Source: Bifidobacterium bifidum ATCC 29521 = JCM 1255 = DSM 20456 (lineage in GTDB: Bacteria; Actinomycetota; Actinomycetes; Actinomycetales; Bifidobacteriaceae). Taken from it: 64,000 nucleotides of DNA. The stretch is taken from assembly GCF_001025135.1 (NCBI RefSeq), contig NZ_AP012323.1, positions 1,798,001 through 1,862,000 of the forward strand. Reading direction: 5' to 3'. The notes beneath the pieces are model-generated. The model saw only the letters and a list, made by a program, of their open reading frames with translations. It had not been told where the DNA came from and searched no databases. Positions 47,755-56,982 of the stretch are shown in pieces; the stretch's first letter is position 1; the number at the start of each line of letters is the position of its first letter. The translations under genes and the position numbers were made by a program.

Positions 47755-48543
47755 GTGACAAAATCGCAAGCTGCACAGATCAAACCCATCACGGCGCATC
47801 ACGCCAACCAGCTGTACCAGCACGGCACGCTGGCGCTGCTGGTGCCCGGACTGCTCGAAGGCACCACGACCATCGGCGAACTGCTCACCCACGGCGACAC
47901 CGGCATCGGAACCGGCGAAGGGCTCGACGGCGAGCTCATCATCCTCGACGGAGAGCTCATCATCCTCGACGGCGTCGCCTATAAGGTCGGACAAAGCGGC
48001 GTGGCGGAACGCGTGCCGGACGATTTCACCATGCCGTTCGCGAACGTGCATCACGCCGCGTTCCAATACCAGTGCGAGCGCCGCGATATCGGCCTGGAGG
48101 ATCTCAACAACCGCATCGTCGAGGCGAACGGCCGCGCCAACACGTTCTTCTCGGTCATCGTGCGAGGCACCTTCAGCTTCATCAAGACGAGGGCGGTCAT
48201 CAAACAGCAGGCCCCGTACCCGACTCTGGTAGAGGTCGCCGACCGGCAGGCGATGTTCCTGCGGCACGACGTGAAGGGCACGATGCTGGGATATTTCTCG
48301 CCGGAGATGTTTCATGGAGCCGCCGTCGCCGGTTTTCACGAGCATTTTCTGTCAGACGATCGCACGTTCGGCGGTCACGTGCTCGACGCGGTGCTCGATC
48401 ACGGCAAGATATACAGTCAGGTGTTCGACACGCTGGTGCAGCATCTGCCGGTGGATGATCCTGAGTATCGCAACCACGATTTCCGGCATGATCCGATAGC
48501 CGAGGCGATCACCGCCGCGGAGGGAGACAAGGCAGGTAATTGA
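47755..48543 (+). CDS. budA: Alpha-acetolactate decarboxylase
   Basis: Converts alpha-acetolactate to acetoin. Family features: GTLALLVPGLLEGTTTIGEL at the N-terminus, FANVHHAAFQYQ, and the zinc ligands in AGFHEHFLSDDRTFGGHVLD. The length is 262 residues from the GTG at 47755 (family about 235-260). There is no good ribosome-binding site at any start; an in-frame GTG at 47659 is an alternative. GELIILD occurs twice in tandem because 21 bases are duplicated (47923-47943 and 47944-47964), adding 7 residues. A hairpin (48544-48554 with 48588-48598) follows the stop codon. Confidence 0.88.
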   Translation: MTKSQAAQIKPITAHHANQLYQHGTLALLVPGLLEGTTTIGELLTHGDTGIGTGEGLDGELIILDGELIILDGVAYKVGQSGVAERVPDDFTMPFANVHHAAFQYQCERRDIGLEDLNNRIVEANGRANTFFSVIVRGTFSFIKTRAVIKQQAPYPTLVEVADRQAMFLRHDVKGTMLGYFSPEMFHGAAVAGFHEHFLSDDRTFGGHVLDAVLDHGKIYSQVFDTLVQHLPVDDPEYRNHDFRHDPIAEAITAAEGDKAGN

Positions 48544-48664
48544 CGGATTCAGTGGGTAGTCGCGAAGAGAAGATTAGTGGAGGTAATCACTGAATCCGCG
48601 TGACCACCCACCGGCACTACGTGCCACCTCCCGCCAGCGGGAGGCAGGAATGGCCTGAAATAAT

Positions 48665-48697
48665 TGTGGGGGCCTTCCGCATAGGAAGACCCCCACA
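48665..48697 (-). terminator. Terminator of adhE
   Basis: TGTGGGGGCCTTCC pairs with GGAAGACCCCCACA around a 5-base loop; on the minus strand it is followed by ATTATTT. It lies 39 bases after the adhE stop codon. Confidence 0.75.
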
Positions 48698-48736
48698 TTG
48701 GTTCAATCACCTGGGATGGGTGATGTCATGCCATCG

Positions 48737-51469
48737 TCAGACGCGCTCGGACGCCTCTTCGGTGGCGGCCACGCCCTCACGCTCAACGCGAATCTTGTGG
48801 CCTTCGGCCTGCGGCACGCCGTAGTATGCGGCCACGGCGATGTCCTTCATGTCCTCGATCATCGGGATGCGCGGGTTGGCCGGGGTGCACTGGTCCTCGT
48901 AAGCGCGCATGCCGATCTGGTCGAGCACGCTCCAGAAGTAGTCCTCTTCCACGCCGCAGTCCTGGAAGGACTTGTTCATGCCGAGCTTGTTGTCGCGGTA
49001 GTCCTCGACGGCCTTCGCCAGGTTCTCGACGCCTTCGGCCGGGGTCTTGCCCGGGTCGATGCCGATGATGCGGGCGATGTCCTGGTAGCGCTTGTCGGCG
49101 ACGTACTTGTTGTACTTCGGCCAGCTGGTCGGCTCCTCCGGGACGGCACCGTTGTAGCGGATCACGTACGGCAGCAGGATGGAGTTGGTGCGGCCGTGGG
49201 CGATGTGGCACAGGGCGCCGATGGTGTGGGCCATGCCGTGGCACATGCCGAGGAACGCGGAGCCGAACGCCATGCCGGCCATGGTGGCGGCGTTGTGCAT
49301 CTTCTCCTGCGCGTCGGTCTTGGCGAGACCCGGCTCGCCGTTGACGGACTCGGCCAGGTTGTCCCAGATGAGCTTGGCCGCGTGCAGGGCCATGCCGTCG
49401 GTGAAGTCGTTCGCGTACACGGACACGTAGGCTTCCATGGAGTGGGTCAGGGCGTCGAAGCCGGCGTCGGAGGCCAGCTTGCGCGGCTGGGTGCGGGCCA
49501 GCACCGGGTCCACGATGGCCACGGACGGGGTCAGCGCGTAGTCGGTGATCGGGTACTTGTATCCGGTCTTGTGGTCGGTGATCACGGCGAACGGCGTCAC
49601 CTCCGAACCAGTGCCCGACGAGGTCGGGATGCACACGAGCTTGGCCTTCTCGCCCAGCGGCGGGATGCGGAACGCGCGCTTGCGGATGTCGAAGAACTTC
49701 TCACGCACGTCGGAGAAGGAGATTTCCGGGTGCTCGTAGAGCAGCCACATGATCTTGGCCGCGTCCATCGGGGAGCCGCCACCGACCGCGATGATCGTGT
49801 CGGGCTCGAACTCCTCGCGCATCATCTCGGCGCCGCGCTCGACGGTCTCGACGGAGGGCTCCGGCTCGACGTAGTCGATGATTCGGAAGGTGACGCGATT
49901 GTCACGGGCGCGCAGCTGGTCGATGACCTTGTCGACGATGCCGAGCTGCTCCATCACCTTGTCGCACACGATGACGGCCTTCTCGATGCCGTGCATGTCG
50001 CGCAGGTACTTGATGGCGTTCGGCTCGAAGTACGTCTTGGCCGGAATCTTGAACCACTGCATGTTATTGTTCCTCCGAGCGATGCGCTTGATGTTGATCA
50101 GGTTCACGGCCTGGACGTTGCCGGACACCGAGTTGCCGCCGTAGGAGCCGCAGCCCAGGGTCAGCGACGGGGCAATCGCGTTGTAGATGTCGCCGATGCC
50201 GCCGAGCGAGCTCGGCTGGTTCCAGATGATGCGGCAGGCGTGCATGCGCAGGCCGTACTCGCGCACCAGCGCCTCGTTGTTCGTGTGGATGGCGGCGGTG
50301 TGGCCGGCACCGAGCTTGAGCATCTTCTCGCACATCTCGAAGGCCTGCTCCTTGTCGTCGGCCTTGAGCACGGCCTGCACCGGGGCGAGCTTCTCGTGGG
50401 TCAGCGGCTCGTCGTCGGAGACCTCCTTGCATTCGGCGGCGAGGATCGTCGCGTCGGCGGGGATCTCGAAGCCGGCGGCCTTGGCGATGAACTGCGGGGA
50501 CTTGCCCGGCACCACGGAGTTGAGGACCGGCTTCTGGCCGGAGCCGGCGGTGCAGCCGAACATGTACTGCTCCAGCTTCGCCTTCTCGTCCGCGTTGACG
50601 AAGTATGCCTTGCGGCGCTTGAGCTCCTTGACGAGCGGCGCGTAGACGTCCTTGTGGGCGATGATGGCCTGCTCGGTGGCGCAGATCATGCCGTAATCGA
50701 AGTGCTTGGAGAGGATCAGGTCGTTCGCCGCACGTTCGATGTCCACATCGGTATCGATGTAGGCCGGAGCGTTGCCGGCGCCGACGCCGAGGGCGGGCTT
50801 GCCGGAGGAGTACGCGGCCTTGACCATGCCGGGGCCGCCAGTGGCCAGGATGGTGGCGACGCCCGGGTGCTTCATCAGCGCGCCGGTCGCCTCGATGGAC
50901 GGGTGTTCGATCCACTGCACGCAGTTCTCGGGTGCGCCTGCTTCGATCGCGGCGTCGCGGACGATCTTCGCGGCGGCCACGGACGACTTCTGGGCGCCCG
51001 GGTGGAAGCCGAACACGATCGGACAGCGGGTCTTGAGTGCCAGCAGCGACTTGAAGATGGCGGTGGAGGTCGGGTTGGTGACCGGGGTGACACCGGCGAC
51101 GACGCCGACCGGCTCGGCGACCTCGTCGATGCCCATGACCTCGTCCTCGCGGATCAGGCCGACGGTCTTCTGCCCGGCCATGTAGTGGGTGACGTGCTCG
51201 CAGGCGAAGATGTTCTTGGTGGCCTTGTCTTCGACGAGACCACGGCCGGTCTCATCGACGGCCATCTTCGCGAGCACCAGATGCTTGTTCAGGGCCGCGA
51301 CGGACGCCTTGGCGACGATGCGGTCGACCTGCTTCTGATCGAGCTTCTCGAACTCGTCAAGGGCCTTGAGACCCTTCTTGACAAGGGCGTCGACCTCGGC
51401 TTCGGCCGCCGCGCGCTTCTCCTCGGGGCTCGGCTTGGCGGGCGCCTCGACCTGTGTTGCTTCTGCCAT
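48737..51469 (-). CDS. adhE: Bifunctional acetaldehyde-CoA / alcohol dehydrogenase
   Basis: Reduces acetyl-CoA to ethanol in two NADH-dependent steps, a redox outlet of the bifid shunt. The 910-residue product joins an aldehyde dehydrogenase half (catalytic Cys in DYGMICATEQAII, NAD site GVGAGNAPAYID) to an iron-dependent alcohol dehydrogenase half (AVGGGSPMDAAKIMWLLYEH; metal-ligand regions THSMEAYVS and GMCHGMAHTIGA). The N-terminus has an extra 25 residues rich in Ala, Glu and Pro. GAGGAG precedes the ATG. It is divergent from the ROK regulator gene across a 410-base AT-rich gap. Confidence 0.97.
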   Translation of the reverse strand: MAEATQVEAPAKPSPEEKRAAAEAEVDALVKKGLKALDEFEKLDQKQVDRIVAKASVAALNKHLVLAKMAVDETGRGLVEDKATKNIFACEHVTHYMAGQKTVGLIREDEVMGIDEVAEPVGVVAGVTPVTNPTSTAIFKSLLALKTRCPIVFGFHPGAQKSSVAAAKIVRDAAIEAGAPENCVQWIEHPSIEATGALMKHPGVATILATGGPGMVKAAYSSGKPALGVGAGNAPAYIDTDVDIERAANDLILSKHFDYGMICATEQAIIAHKDVYAPLVKELKRRKAYFVNADEKAKLEQYMFGCTAGSGQKPVLNSVVPGKSPQFIAKAAGFEIPADATILAAECKEVSDDEPLTHEKLAPVQAVLKADDKEQAFEMCEKMLKLGAGHTAAIHTNNEALVREYGLRMHACRIIWNQPSSLGGIGDIYNAIAPSLTLGCGSYGGNSVSGNVQAVNLINIKRIARRNNNMQWFKIPAKTYFEPNAIKYLRDMHGIEKAVIVCDKVMEQLGIVDKVIDQLRARDNRVTFRIIDYVEPEPSVETVERGAEMMREEFEPDTIIAVGGGSPMDAAKIMWLLYEHPEISFSDVREKFFDIRKRAFRIPPLGEKAKLVCIPTSSGTGSEVTPFAVITDHKTGYKYPITDYALTPSVAIVDPVLARTQPRKLASDAGFDALTHSMEAYVSVYANDFTDGMALHAAKLIWDNLAESVNGEPGLAKTDAQEKMHNAATMAGMAFGSAFLGMCHGMAHTIGALCHIAHGRTNSILLPYVIRYNGAVPEEPTSWPKYNKYVADKRYQDIARIIGIDPGKTPAEGVENLAKAVEDYRDNKLGMNKSFQDCGVEEDYFWSVLDQIGMRAYEDQCTPANPRIPMIEDMKDIAVAAYYGVPQAEGHKIRVEREGVAATEEASERV

Positions 51470-51776
51470 GAATACTCCTCGACTAGCTGTGGTTTCATTC
51501 CGTTGTCGTTGCCGCCATCACCTGGCGGATCATCCATCCACATGCTCGCTATTGCGCATCTGTGGCCTACGTCACAATCTACGTGATACACTGCGCAAAC
51601 GCACACGAACAAAAACGACGGCGTTTCGTGTTTGTTTTTGGTATTTATTTGTTGCTATTTGTTACATTTAACCTTGTTTTGCTGCCGATATTCCACGAAA
51701 TGATATCTTTTGTTCGCTTTTTGCGACATCGCACACCATCAAACGAATTTCCGAGACACAACTTATATAAAGTATG

Positions 51777-51813
51777 TTTATAAAAGTTGCACTCGTCAAC
51801 AAACTTTTATAAA
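51777..51813. promoter_or_regulatory. Candidate operator for the ROK regulator
   Basis: A perfect 12-base inverted repeat, TTTATAAAAGTT (51777-51788) and its complement (51802-51813), with a 13-base spacer. It overlaps the predicted promoter and lies 67 bases before the ROK gene, so autorepression is likely. adhE, on the other side, might share it, but it is 308 bases from the adhE start. Confidence 0.65.
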
Positions 51814-51815
51814 AT
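51787..51815 (+). promoter_or_regulatory. Candidate promoter of the ROK-glgX operon
   Basis: TTGCAC (51787-51792), exactly 17 bases, then TAAAAT (51810-51815). Both boxes lie in or touch the arms of the inverted repeat at 51777-51813, so a bound repressor would block polymerase. The rest of 51470-51776 is AT-rich with no gene. Confidence 0.55.
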
Positions 51816-51879
51816 TATTTATTAAAAGCGGTGTCATGCGTCCGGCACCACACGGAATCGACCCAGCAACGAGGCTCCA

Positions 51880-53097
51880 ATGACGACCACGGACACCGAC
51901 ATCGCCACAACCCGAAACATCACCAAGACGCGCAACAGGCAGGCCATCATCCGCCACCTCGCAACGCACGGCAACGTCACCAAGCGCCAGCTGCAGCTCG
52001 ATCTGCAGCTGAGCCTGCCGACCATCACCGGCAACATCCGCGCGCTCGAACACGACGGCATCATCGCTTCCGGCCCCCTGACCGACTCCACGGGCGGCCG
52101 CAAATCCCAAAGCTACCGGTTCAACCCGAGTCATCGCACCGCAATCGGCGTCACCATGCACCGCAGCACCCTGCGCCTATGCGCCATCGACCTGCAGGGG
52201 TGCCCCATCGCCACCCTCTCGCGCACGCTCCCCTATGCCAACACCAACGCCTACTACCAGCGGATGGGTTCGGCGATCAACGATTTCGCCGCGGAGACCG
52301 AAAAGGCCCACGGCCCCGTGCTCGGCGTATCCTTCGCCATCCCCGGTGCCATCTCGGCCGACGGCACCGTCATCACCTTCAACGACTCGACCGGAGCGAC
52401 CGGCGTCACCATCGACACCATCGCCCAGTCGGTGCGCTACCCGCGTCAACTAATCCGCGAGGCCGCGGCCATCGCCATGACCGAAACGCTGCACGACACC
52501 GCCATCAGCGACGCCATATGCCTGTACCTGAACCGCAGACCCAGCGGCGCGCTCATCATGAACGGCCGCCTGCACCGCGGCCCGAACCTGTGCGATGGCG
52601 CCATCGAACACATGACGCTCGTCCCAGGCGGCAAACCGTGCCACTGCGGCAGGCGCGGCTGCATGGCCGCCTACTGCTCTCCCGAAAACCTGCCGGAGGA
52701 CTACGAGAGCATCCCCGGCTTCTTCAGCGTGCTGGAGCAAGGCGAGACCCATCACCGCGAGCGCATGAACGACTGGCTCGACCACGTGGCGCTGGCCATC
52801 GCCAACGTGCGGTGCGTCATCTGCGCCGACGTCGTCATCGGCGGGGAGGCGGCGCTGTACCTCGACCACGACAACATCGCCGACCTGCAGCGGCGGGTCA
52901 CGGCCCTCAGCGTGTTCGGCACCGACCATCTCACCCTTCGGCTGAGCCGCAGCGACGAGAACAGCGGCGCCATCGGCGCGGCCATGCAGTTCACCGACCC
53001 CTACATGGACGCGCTGTGCGGCTGGAACACGGGCCCGCACCCGTCCTCGCCCGCTCCGACACGGACGAAAATCGACACCGCTACAATGGGTGTATGA
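51880..53097 (+). CDS. ROK-family transcriptional regulator
   Basis: A 405-residue sugar-responsive repressor. The N-terminal winged helix is at about 18-80 (RNRQAIIRHLATHGNVTKRQ, then LSLPTITGNIRALEHDGIIA). The ROK domain carries GVSFAIPGAISADG and the zinc-binding signature EHMTLVPGGKPCHCGRRGCM. Its stop codon overlaps the next ATG (ATGA at 53094-53097), so it is translationally coupled to the debranching enzyme; an alpha-glucan-derived sugar is the likely effector, by inference. A matching operator lies upstream. Confidence 0.92.
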   Translation: MTTTDTDIATTRNITKTRNRQAIIRHLATHGNVTKRQLQLDLQLSLPTITGNIRALEHDGIIASGPLTDSTGGRKSQSYRFNPSHRTAIGVTMHRSTLRLCAIDLQGCPIATLSRTLPYANTNAYYQRMGSAINDFAAETEKAHGPVLGVSFAIPGAISADGTVITFNDSTGATGVTIDTIAQSVRYPRQLIREAAAIAMTETLHDTAISDAICLYLNRRPSGALIMNGRLHRGPNLCDGAIEHMTLVPGGKPCHCGRRGCMAAYCSPENLPEDYESIPGFFSVLEQGETHHRERMNDWLDHVALAIANVRCVICADVVIGGEAALYLDHDNIADLQRRVTALSVFGTDHLTLRLSRSDENSGAIGAAMQFTDPYMDALCGWNTGPHPSSPAPTRTKIDTATMGV

Positions 53098-55679
53098 AAC
53101 ACGCGATACCTCAGCGGTATGCAATCCCTCATCGCTATGCGACACGACCGGGCCTGTACTTCACGGAAGACGGCGGCGCCGATGTCATCGTCCGTTCCGA
53201 AACAGCCGATCAGGTGTGGCTCTGCATCTACGAGAAGGTCGATCAACCCACCGCCTTCTTCAACGACGCCATCCGCATCTTCGATGATTCAGCAACGCCG
53301 TTCATCAACGAAATACACGAGCACGCCGTCTGCACGCGCATCATCGAGCCCATGTACGTGCGCGAGACGCTGTTCCGCATGGATGGGCCGAACTACGGCC
53401 TGTGGTACGTGCATCTTCCCAAGGCGTGGGACGGCATGCGCTACGCCTACCGAGTGGACGGCGCGTGGGATCCGAGCAAGGGGCTGCGGTTCAACCCGTA
53501 CAAGCTGCTGCTCGACCCGTATGGCAAGGGGATCGACGGCCGCATGAAGCTGTCGCCGGCCGCGTTCTCATACCAGTGCGACGTCAACGAGGACGGCAAG
53601 GTGCGCGGCTCCGCGTTCGGGCCGATGAGCACCGTCGACGCACTGGGCAACATGCCCGTGTCGGTGGCCATCGACGACCGGGACAAGAGCAAGCACGACG
53701 CCGACCCCTCGCACCCGCACGTGCCGTGGAGCAAGACCGTGCTGTATGAGCTGCACGTCAAGGGATTCACCGCGAACGCACCCTGGCTGCCCAAGGAACT
53801 GCGCGGCACGTACGCGGGCCTCGCCCACCCGACCACGCTCTCGTACCTGCAATCCCTGGGCGTCACCTCCATCGAGCTGCTGCCCATCCAGGCCAAGCAG
53901 GACGAGCTGTTCCTGCAGGAGCGCGGGCGGCACAACTACTGGGGGTACTCGCCACTCAGCTACTTCTCCCCCGAGCCTTCGTACGCCACTGCCGAAGCCC
54001 AGCGCAAGGGGGCCCGGGCGGTCCGCGACGAGGTCATCGGCATGGTGCGCGCGCTGCATGAGGCCGGGTTCGAGGTCATCATGGACGTGGTGTACAACCA
54101 CACCTGCGAAGGCGGCGTGGAAGGGCCGACGACATGCTGGCGCGGTCTGGACGCGCTCTTGTATTACCGGCGTCAGAAGGGCAATATCGGGCGGCTTGAG
54201 GACACCACCGGCTGCGGCAACACCTTCGACTTCACCAACACGCACGTGGTGACGTTCGCCGTGGACTCGCTGCGGTATTGGGCCAAGCGCATCGGCATCG
54301 ACGGGTTCCGATTCGATCTCGGCGTGTCGCTGGCGCGGCTGGACGGGGACTTCACCAAGCATCACCCGTTCCTGTATGCGTTGCGTTCCGACCTGCTGCT
54401 CGGCAACCTGAAACTCATCATGGAGCCTTGGGACCTGGGGCCGCAGGGATGGAGGACCGGCGGATTCGGCATGCCGTTCAGCGAGTGGAACGACCGGTTC
54501 CGCGACACGGTGCGCCGATTCTGGATCACCGACACCCAACCGGGGGCGCCCAGCGGTATCGGCATGCAGGAGATGGCCACGCGACTGTGCGGTTCATCCG
54601 ACCTGTTCGCCACGGAGCCCGGGCGCGGATGCGTGTCCTCGATCAACTACGTCTCGTGCCACGACGGATTCACGCTCACCGACCTGACCCGATACGCGGT
54701 CAAGCACAACGAGGCCAACGGCGAGAACAATATCGACGGATCGAACGTGAACCACTCCGCGAACTTCGGTGTCGAGGGGCCGTCCGACGACCCGGCGATC
54801 ATCCGCAAACGCGAGCAGGCCGCCATGAACATGCTCGGCACGCTGATGCTGTCGCTGGGCACACCGATGATGCTGGCGGGCGACGAATTCGGCAACTCGC
54901 AGAGCGGCAACAACAACGCCTATGCGCAGGACAACGACATCACCTGGCTGAACTGGGACTGGATATACCAGCCCCGCAAAACCATGCAGATGCACCGCCT
55001 GGAGACGGTGTCCCGACTGCTGTCGATACGCAAATCGCTGGGACTGTACCATCACGAGGAGTTCTTCACGCGGCTCACGCAGCTCGGCCTGTTCAAGCCG
55101 TCGAGCCGCGTGCAATGGTATCTGCCCGACGGCACCACACCGATGGATCGGGACTGGTTCGACACGACGATACGCAGCTTCGCGATGCGACTGCTCTCGC
55201 AGGATGAGGTCGATGTGCTCATCGTGATCAACGGCGTCGACGAGGTACGCCGGTTCACCCTGCCGAGCGACTGCTCCTGGCAGTGCGACTGGAGTTCCGC
55301 GACCGCGGTCGGACTGCGGCCGGCGCCGGGCGATCGGCTGCAGCGTATCGGCAAGAACCAGGCGCTGCGCAGCAACTGGATCATGTCCGTCAGCGAGAAG
55401 GACAACATCCATCAGCTGTTGAAGACCGTTCAGGCGTCGCTGGCCGAGCAGGACAAGCTGGATCTGCTTGGCGCCACCACAGAGCATGCCGATGTGCTGT
55501 TCGAGGATGACGAGCAGGCCCCGGGCGTTGGCGCGGATGTTTCGGCGACCATGTCTGCGGCCAGTACCGTGCATGGCGCTTCCGCGTCGGCCCGTGATGG
55601 CGGCAACGCTACGGTTAACGGGTCGGTGGTATGGACGATGCCCGCACTCAGCATCAGCGTGATGCGCAGGCTGCAGTAG
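53094..55679 (+). CDS. glgX: Glycogen debranching enzyme (GH13, GlgX/isoamylase type)
   Basis: Hydrolyses alpha-1,6 branch points of glycogen or limit dextrins. An N-terminal CBM48-like region is followed by the GH13 barrel with the four conserved regions visible: DVVYNHT, GFRFDLGV (nucleophile Asp), IMEPWDLG (acid Glu) and VSCHDGFTLTDL. The 861-residue protein is about 150-200 residues longer than typical GlgX, with a low-complexity C-terminal extension after residue 760 (Ala/Ser/Asp-rich). The start at 53094 overlaps the ROK stop codon; a longer open frame reaching back to 51831 is spurious. Confidence 0.93.
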   Translation: MKHAIPQRYAIPHRYATRPGLYFTEDGGADVIVRSETADQVWLCIYEKVDQPTAFFNDAIRIFDDSATPFINEIHEHAVCTRIIEPMYVRETLFRMDGPNYGLWYVHLPKAWDGMRYAYRVDGAWDPSKGLRFNPYKLLLDPYGKGIDGRMKLSPAAFSYQCDVNEDGKVRGSAFGPMSTVDALGNMPVSVAIDDRDKSKHDADPSHPHVPWSKTVLYELHVKGFTANAPWLPKELRGTYAGLAHPTTLSYLQSLGVTSIELLPIQAKQDELFLQERGRHNYWGYSPLSYFSPEPSYATAEAQRKGARAVRDEVIGMVRALHEAGFEVIMDVVYNHTCEGGVEGPTTCWRGLDALLYYRRQKGNIGRLEDTTGCGNTFDFTNTHVVTFAVDSLRYWAKRIGIDGFRFDLGVSLARLDGDFTKHHPFLYALRSDLLLGNLKLIMEPWDLGPQGWRTGGFGMPFSEWNDRFRDTVRRFWITDTQPGAPSGIGMQEMATRLCGSSDLFATEPGRGCVSSINYVSCHDGFTLTDLTRYAVKHNEANGENNIDGSNVNHSANFGVEGPSDDPAIIRKREQAAMNMLGTLMLSLGTPMMLAGDEFGNSQSGNNNAYAQDNDITWLNWDWIYQPRKTMQMHRLETVSRLLSIRKSLGLYHHEEFFTRLTQLGLFKPSSRVQWYLPDGTTPMDRDWFDTTIRSFAMRLLSQDEVDVLIVINGVDEVRRFTLPSDCSWQCDWSSATAVGLRPAPGDRLQRIGKNQALRSNWIMSVSEKDNIHQLLKTVQASLAEQDKLDLLGATTEHADVLFEDDEQAPGVGADVSATMSAASTVHGASASARDGGNATVNGSVVWTMPALSISVMRRLQ

Positions 55680-55695
55680 AGGTGCTCATAACGAA

Positions 55696-55735
55696 CGAGG
55701 CCCTTCCGGGAAACGATGTTTCCGAAAGGGCCTCG
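55696..55735. terminator. Bidirectional terminator between glgX and rpsI
   Basis: CGAGGCCCTT at 55696 begins an 18-base stem with one bulge, closing at 55735. It lies between the convergent glgX and rpsI genes, within 25 bases of both stop codons. Confidence 0.75.
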
Positions 55736-55757
55736 CGATAGCCAGAACTGGCGTATA

Positions 55758-56249
55758 TTAACGCTTCGAGAACTGCGGAGCGCGACGTGCCTTGTGCAGA
55801 CCAGCCTTCTTGCGTTCCACGACACGGGAGTCGCGGGTCAGCATGCCGGCCTTCTTCAGGGCGGCGCGGTTGGCGTCACGGTCGATGGCGTTCAGAGCGC
55901 GGGCAACGCCGAGACGGATGGCACCGGCCTGACCGGTGGTGCCGCCGCCGTCAACGAGGACGATCGCGTCGAACTTGCCTTCGAGCTTGAGCAGCACGAT
56001 CGGGGAGTTGACCTCACGCTGCAGCAGCTTGGAGGGGAAGTACTCCTCCAGGGTGCGCTTGTTGATGGTCCACTTGCCGGTGCCGGGAACCAGACGCACG
56101 CGGGCGACGGCTTCCTTGCGGCGGCCGGTGCCGTAGCCCGGAGCAATCGCGGAAGTGCCGGTGCCGGCACCCGCGTTGGTCTCGGTGGTGTAGCTGGTGA
56201 GCTCCTCTTCGGTTGCCTGAACCGCGGAGTCGTTGGTGTTTTCAGCCAT
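55758..56249 (-). CDS. rpsI: 30S ribosomal protein S9
   Basis: Its C-terminal tail ([11 protein letters not shown]) reaches the P-site tRNA. The core starts near residue 40 ([20 protein letters not shown]) after a Thr/Glu/Ala/Gly-rich N-terminal extension, giving 163 residues against about 130. It follows rplM by 21 bases. Confidence 0.98.
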   Translation of the reverse strand: MAENTNDSAVQATEEELTSYTTETNAGAGTGTSAIAPGYGTGRRKEAVARVRLVPGTGKWTINKRTLEEYFPSKLLQREVNSPIVLLKLEGKFDAIVLVDGGGTTGQAGAIRLGVARALNAIDRDANRAALKKAGMLTRDSRVVERKKAGLHKARRAPQFSKR

Positions 56250-56270
56250 GATTCTCTATCTCCCTTCGGT

Positions 56271-56720
56271 TCACTTGGCCTGCTGCGAGACCTGAGCGAT
56301 CTCGAAAACCTGCGGCTGCTGCGGGGTGTGCGGATGCTCGGCACCACGGAAGATGCGGAGACGGTCCAGCTGCACCTTGGACAGACGGTTCTTCGGCAGC
56401 ATGCCCTTGACGGCAGCCTTGATGATGCGCTCCGGCTTGTTCGCCAGCAGCTCGGCGTAGCTATCGCGACGCAGGCCACCGGGACGACCGGAGTGCGAGT
56501 ACAGTTCCTTGCCCATCTTGTTGCCGGTCAGAGCGATCTTGTCGGCATTGATGATGATCACGTGGTTACCGGAATCGGCGTGAGGCGCGTAGGTCGGCTT
56601 GTTCTTGCCGCGCAGCAGCGTGGCGACCTGAGTGGCCAGACGACCGAGCACCACGTCGGTGGCGTCGATGATGTACCAGTCATGAGTCAAATCGGCTGGT
56701 TTCGGAGTGAAAGTTTTCAC
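56271..56720 (-). CDS. rplM: 50S ribosomal protein L13
   Basis: Early-assembly large-subunit protein. The 149 residues include [20 protein letters not shown] and [20 protein letters not shown]. First gene of the rplM-rpsI operon; the promoter at 56879-56907 leaves a leader of about 150 bases in which L13-dependent regulation could act, but I identify no specific structure. Confidence 0.98.
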   Translation of the reverse strand: MKTFTPKPADLTHDWYIIDATDVVLGRLATQVATLLRGKNKPTYAPHADSGNHVIIINADKIALTGNKMGKELYSHSGRPGGLRRDSYAELLANKPERIIKAAVKGMLPKNRLSKVQLDRLRIFRGAEHPHTPQQPQVFEIAQVSQQAK

Positions 56721-56878
56721 TGGTGTACCTTTTCTTGCTTATTGTGTTCCGGGCTTGGACTGCCGCGCTGGTCAGGCTTGGCGGTTTCGGCCTCATTATC
56801 CGTGGGCTCCCTGAAAGTCCTCGATGGCGAGTGGGAAAGCGCTTTGAAGGACCCCTTAGGGAAACACAACAATCCTCT

Positions 56879-56907
56879 ATGATAACGCCACCTTTGACAT
56901 TTCGCAA
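56879..56907 (-). promoter_or_regulatory. Promoter of the rplM-rpsI operon
   Basis: On the minus strand TTGCGA (56902-56907) and TATCAT (56879-56884) are separated by exactly 17 bases, upstream of rplM with no other gene between. A good match to the housekeeping consensus. Confidence 0.6.
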
Positions 56908-56982
56908 CGCCGCACGACACACTTCATCATCCGGCCGAACGACACCTCATGTACGGCCGGATGGCATGCCCATATCGCACCC

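Noticed and set aside
48698..51586. A 962-codon open frame on the plus strand
   Set aside because: Mirror of adhE; no start signal and no domain, and it would overlap the adhE terminator.
51541..51600. A redox-regulator (Rex-like) site upstream of adhE
   Set aside because: A TTGTGA-like half-site is present but the symmetrical partner is missing, so it cannot be supported.
51831..53093. N-terminal extension of the debranching enzyme back to 51831
   Set aside because: The extension lies in another frame of the ROK gene and has Arg/His/Pro-rich nonsense sequence. The ATG at 53094 overlapping the ROK stop is far more plausible.
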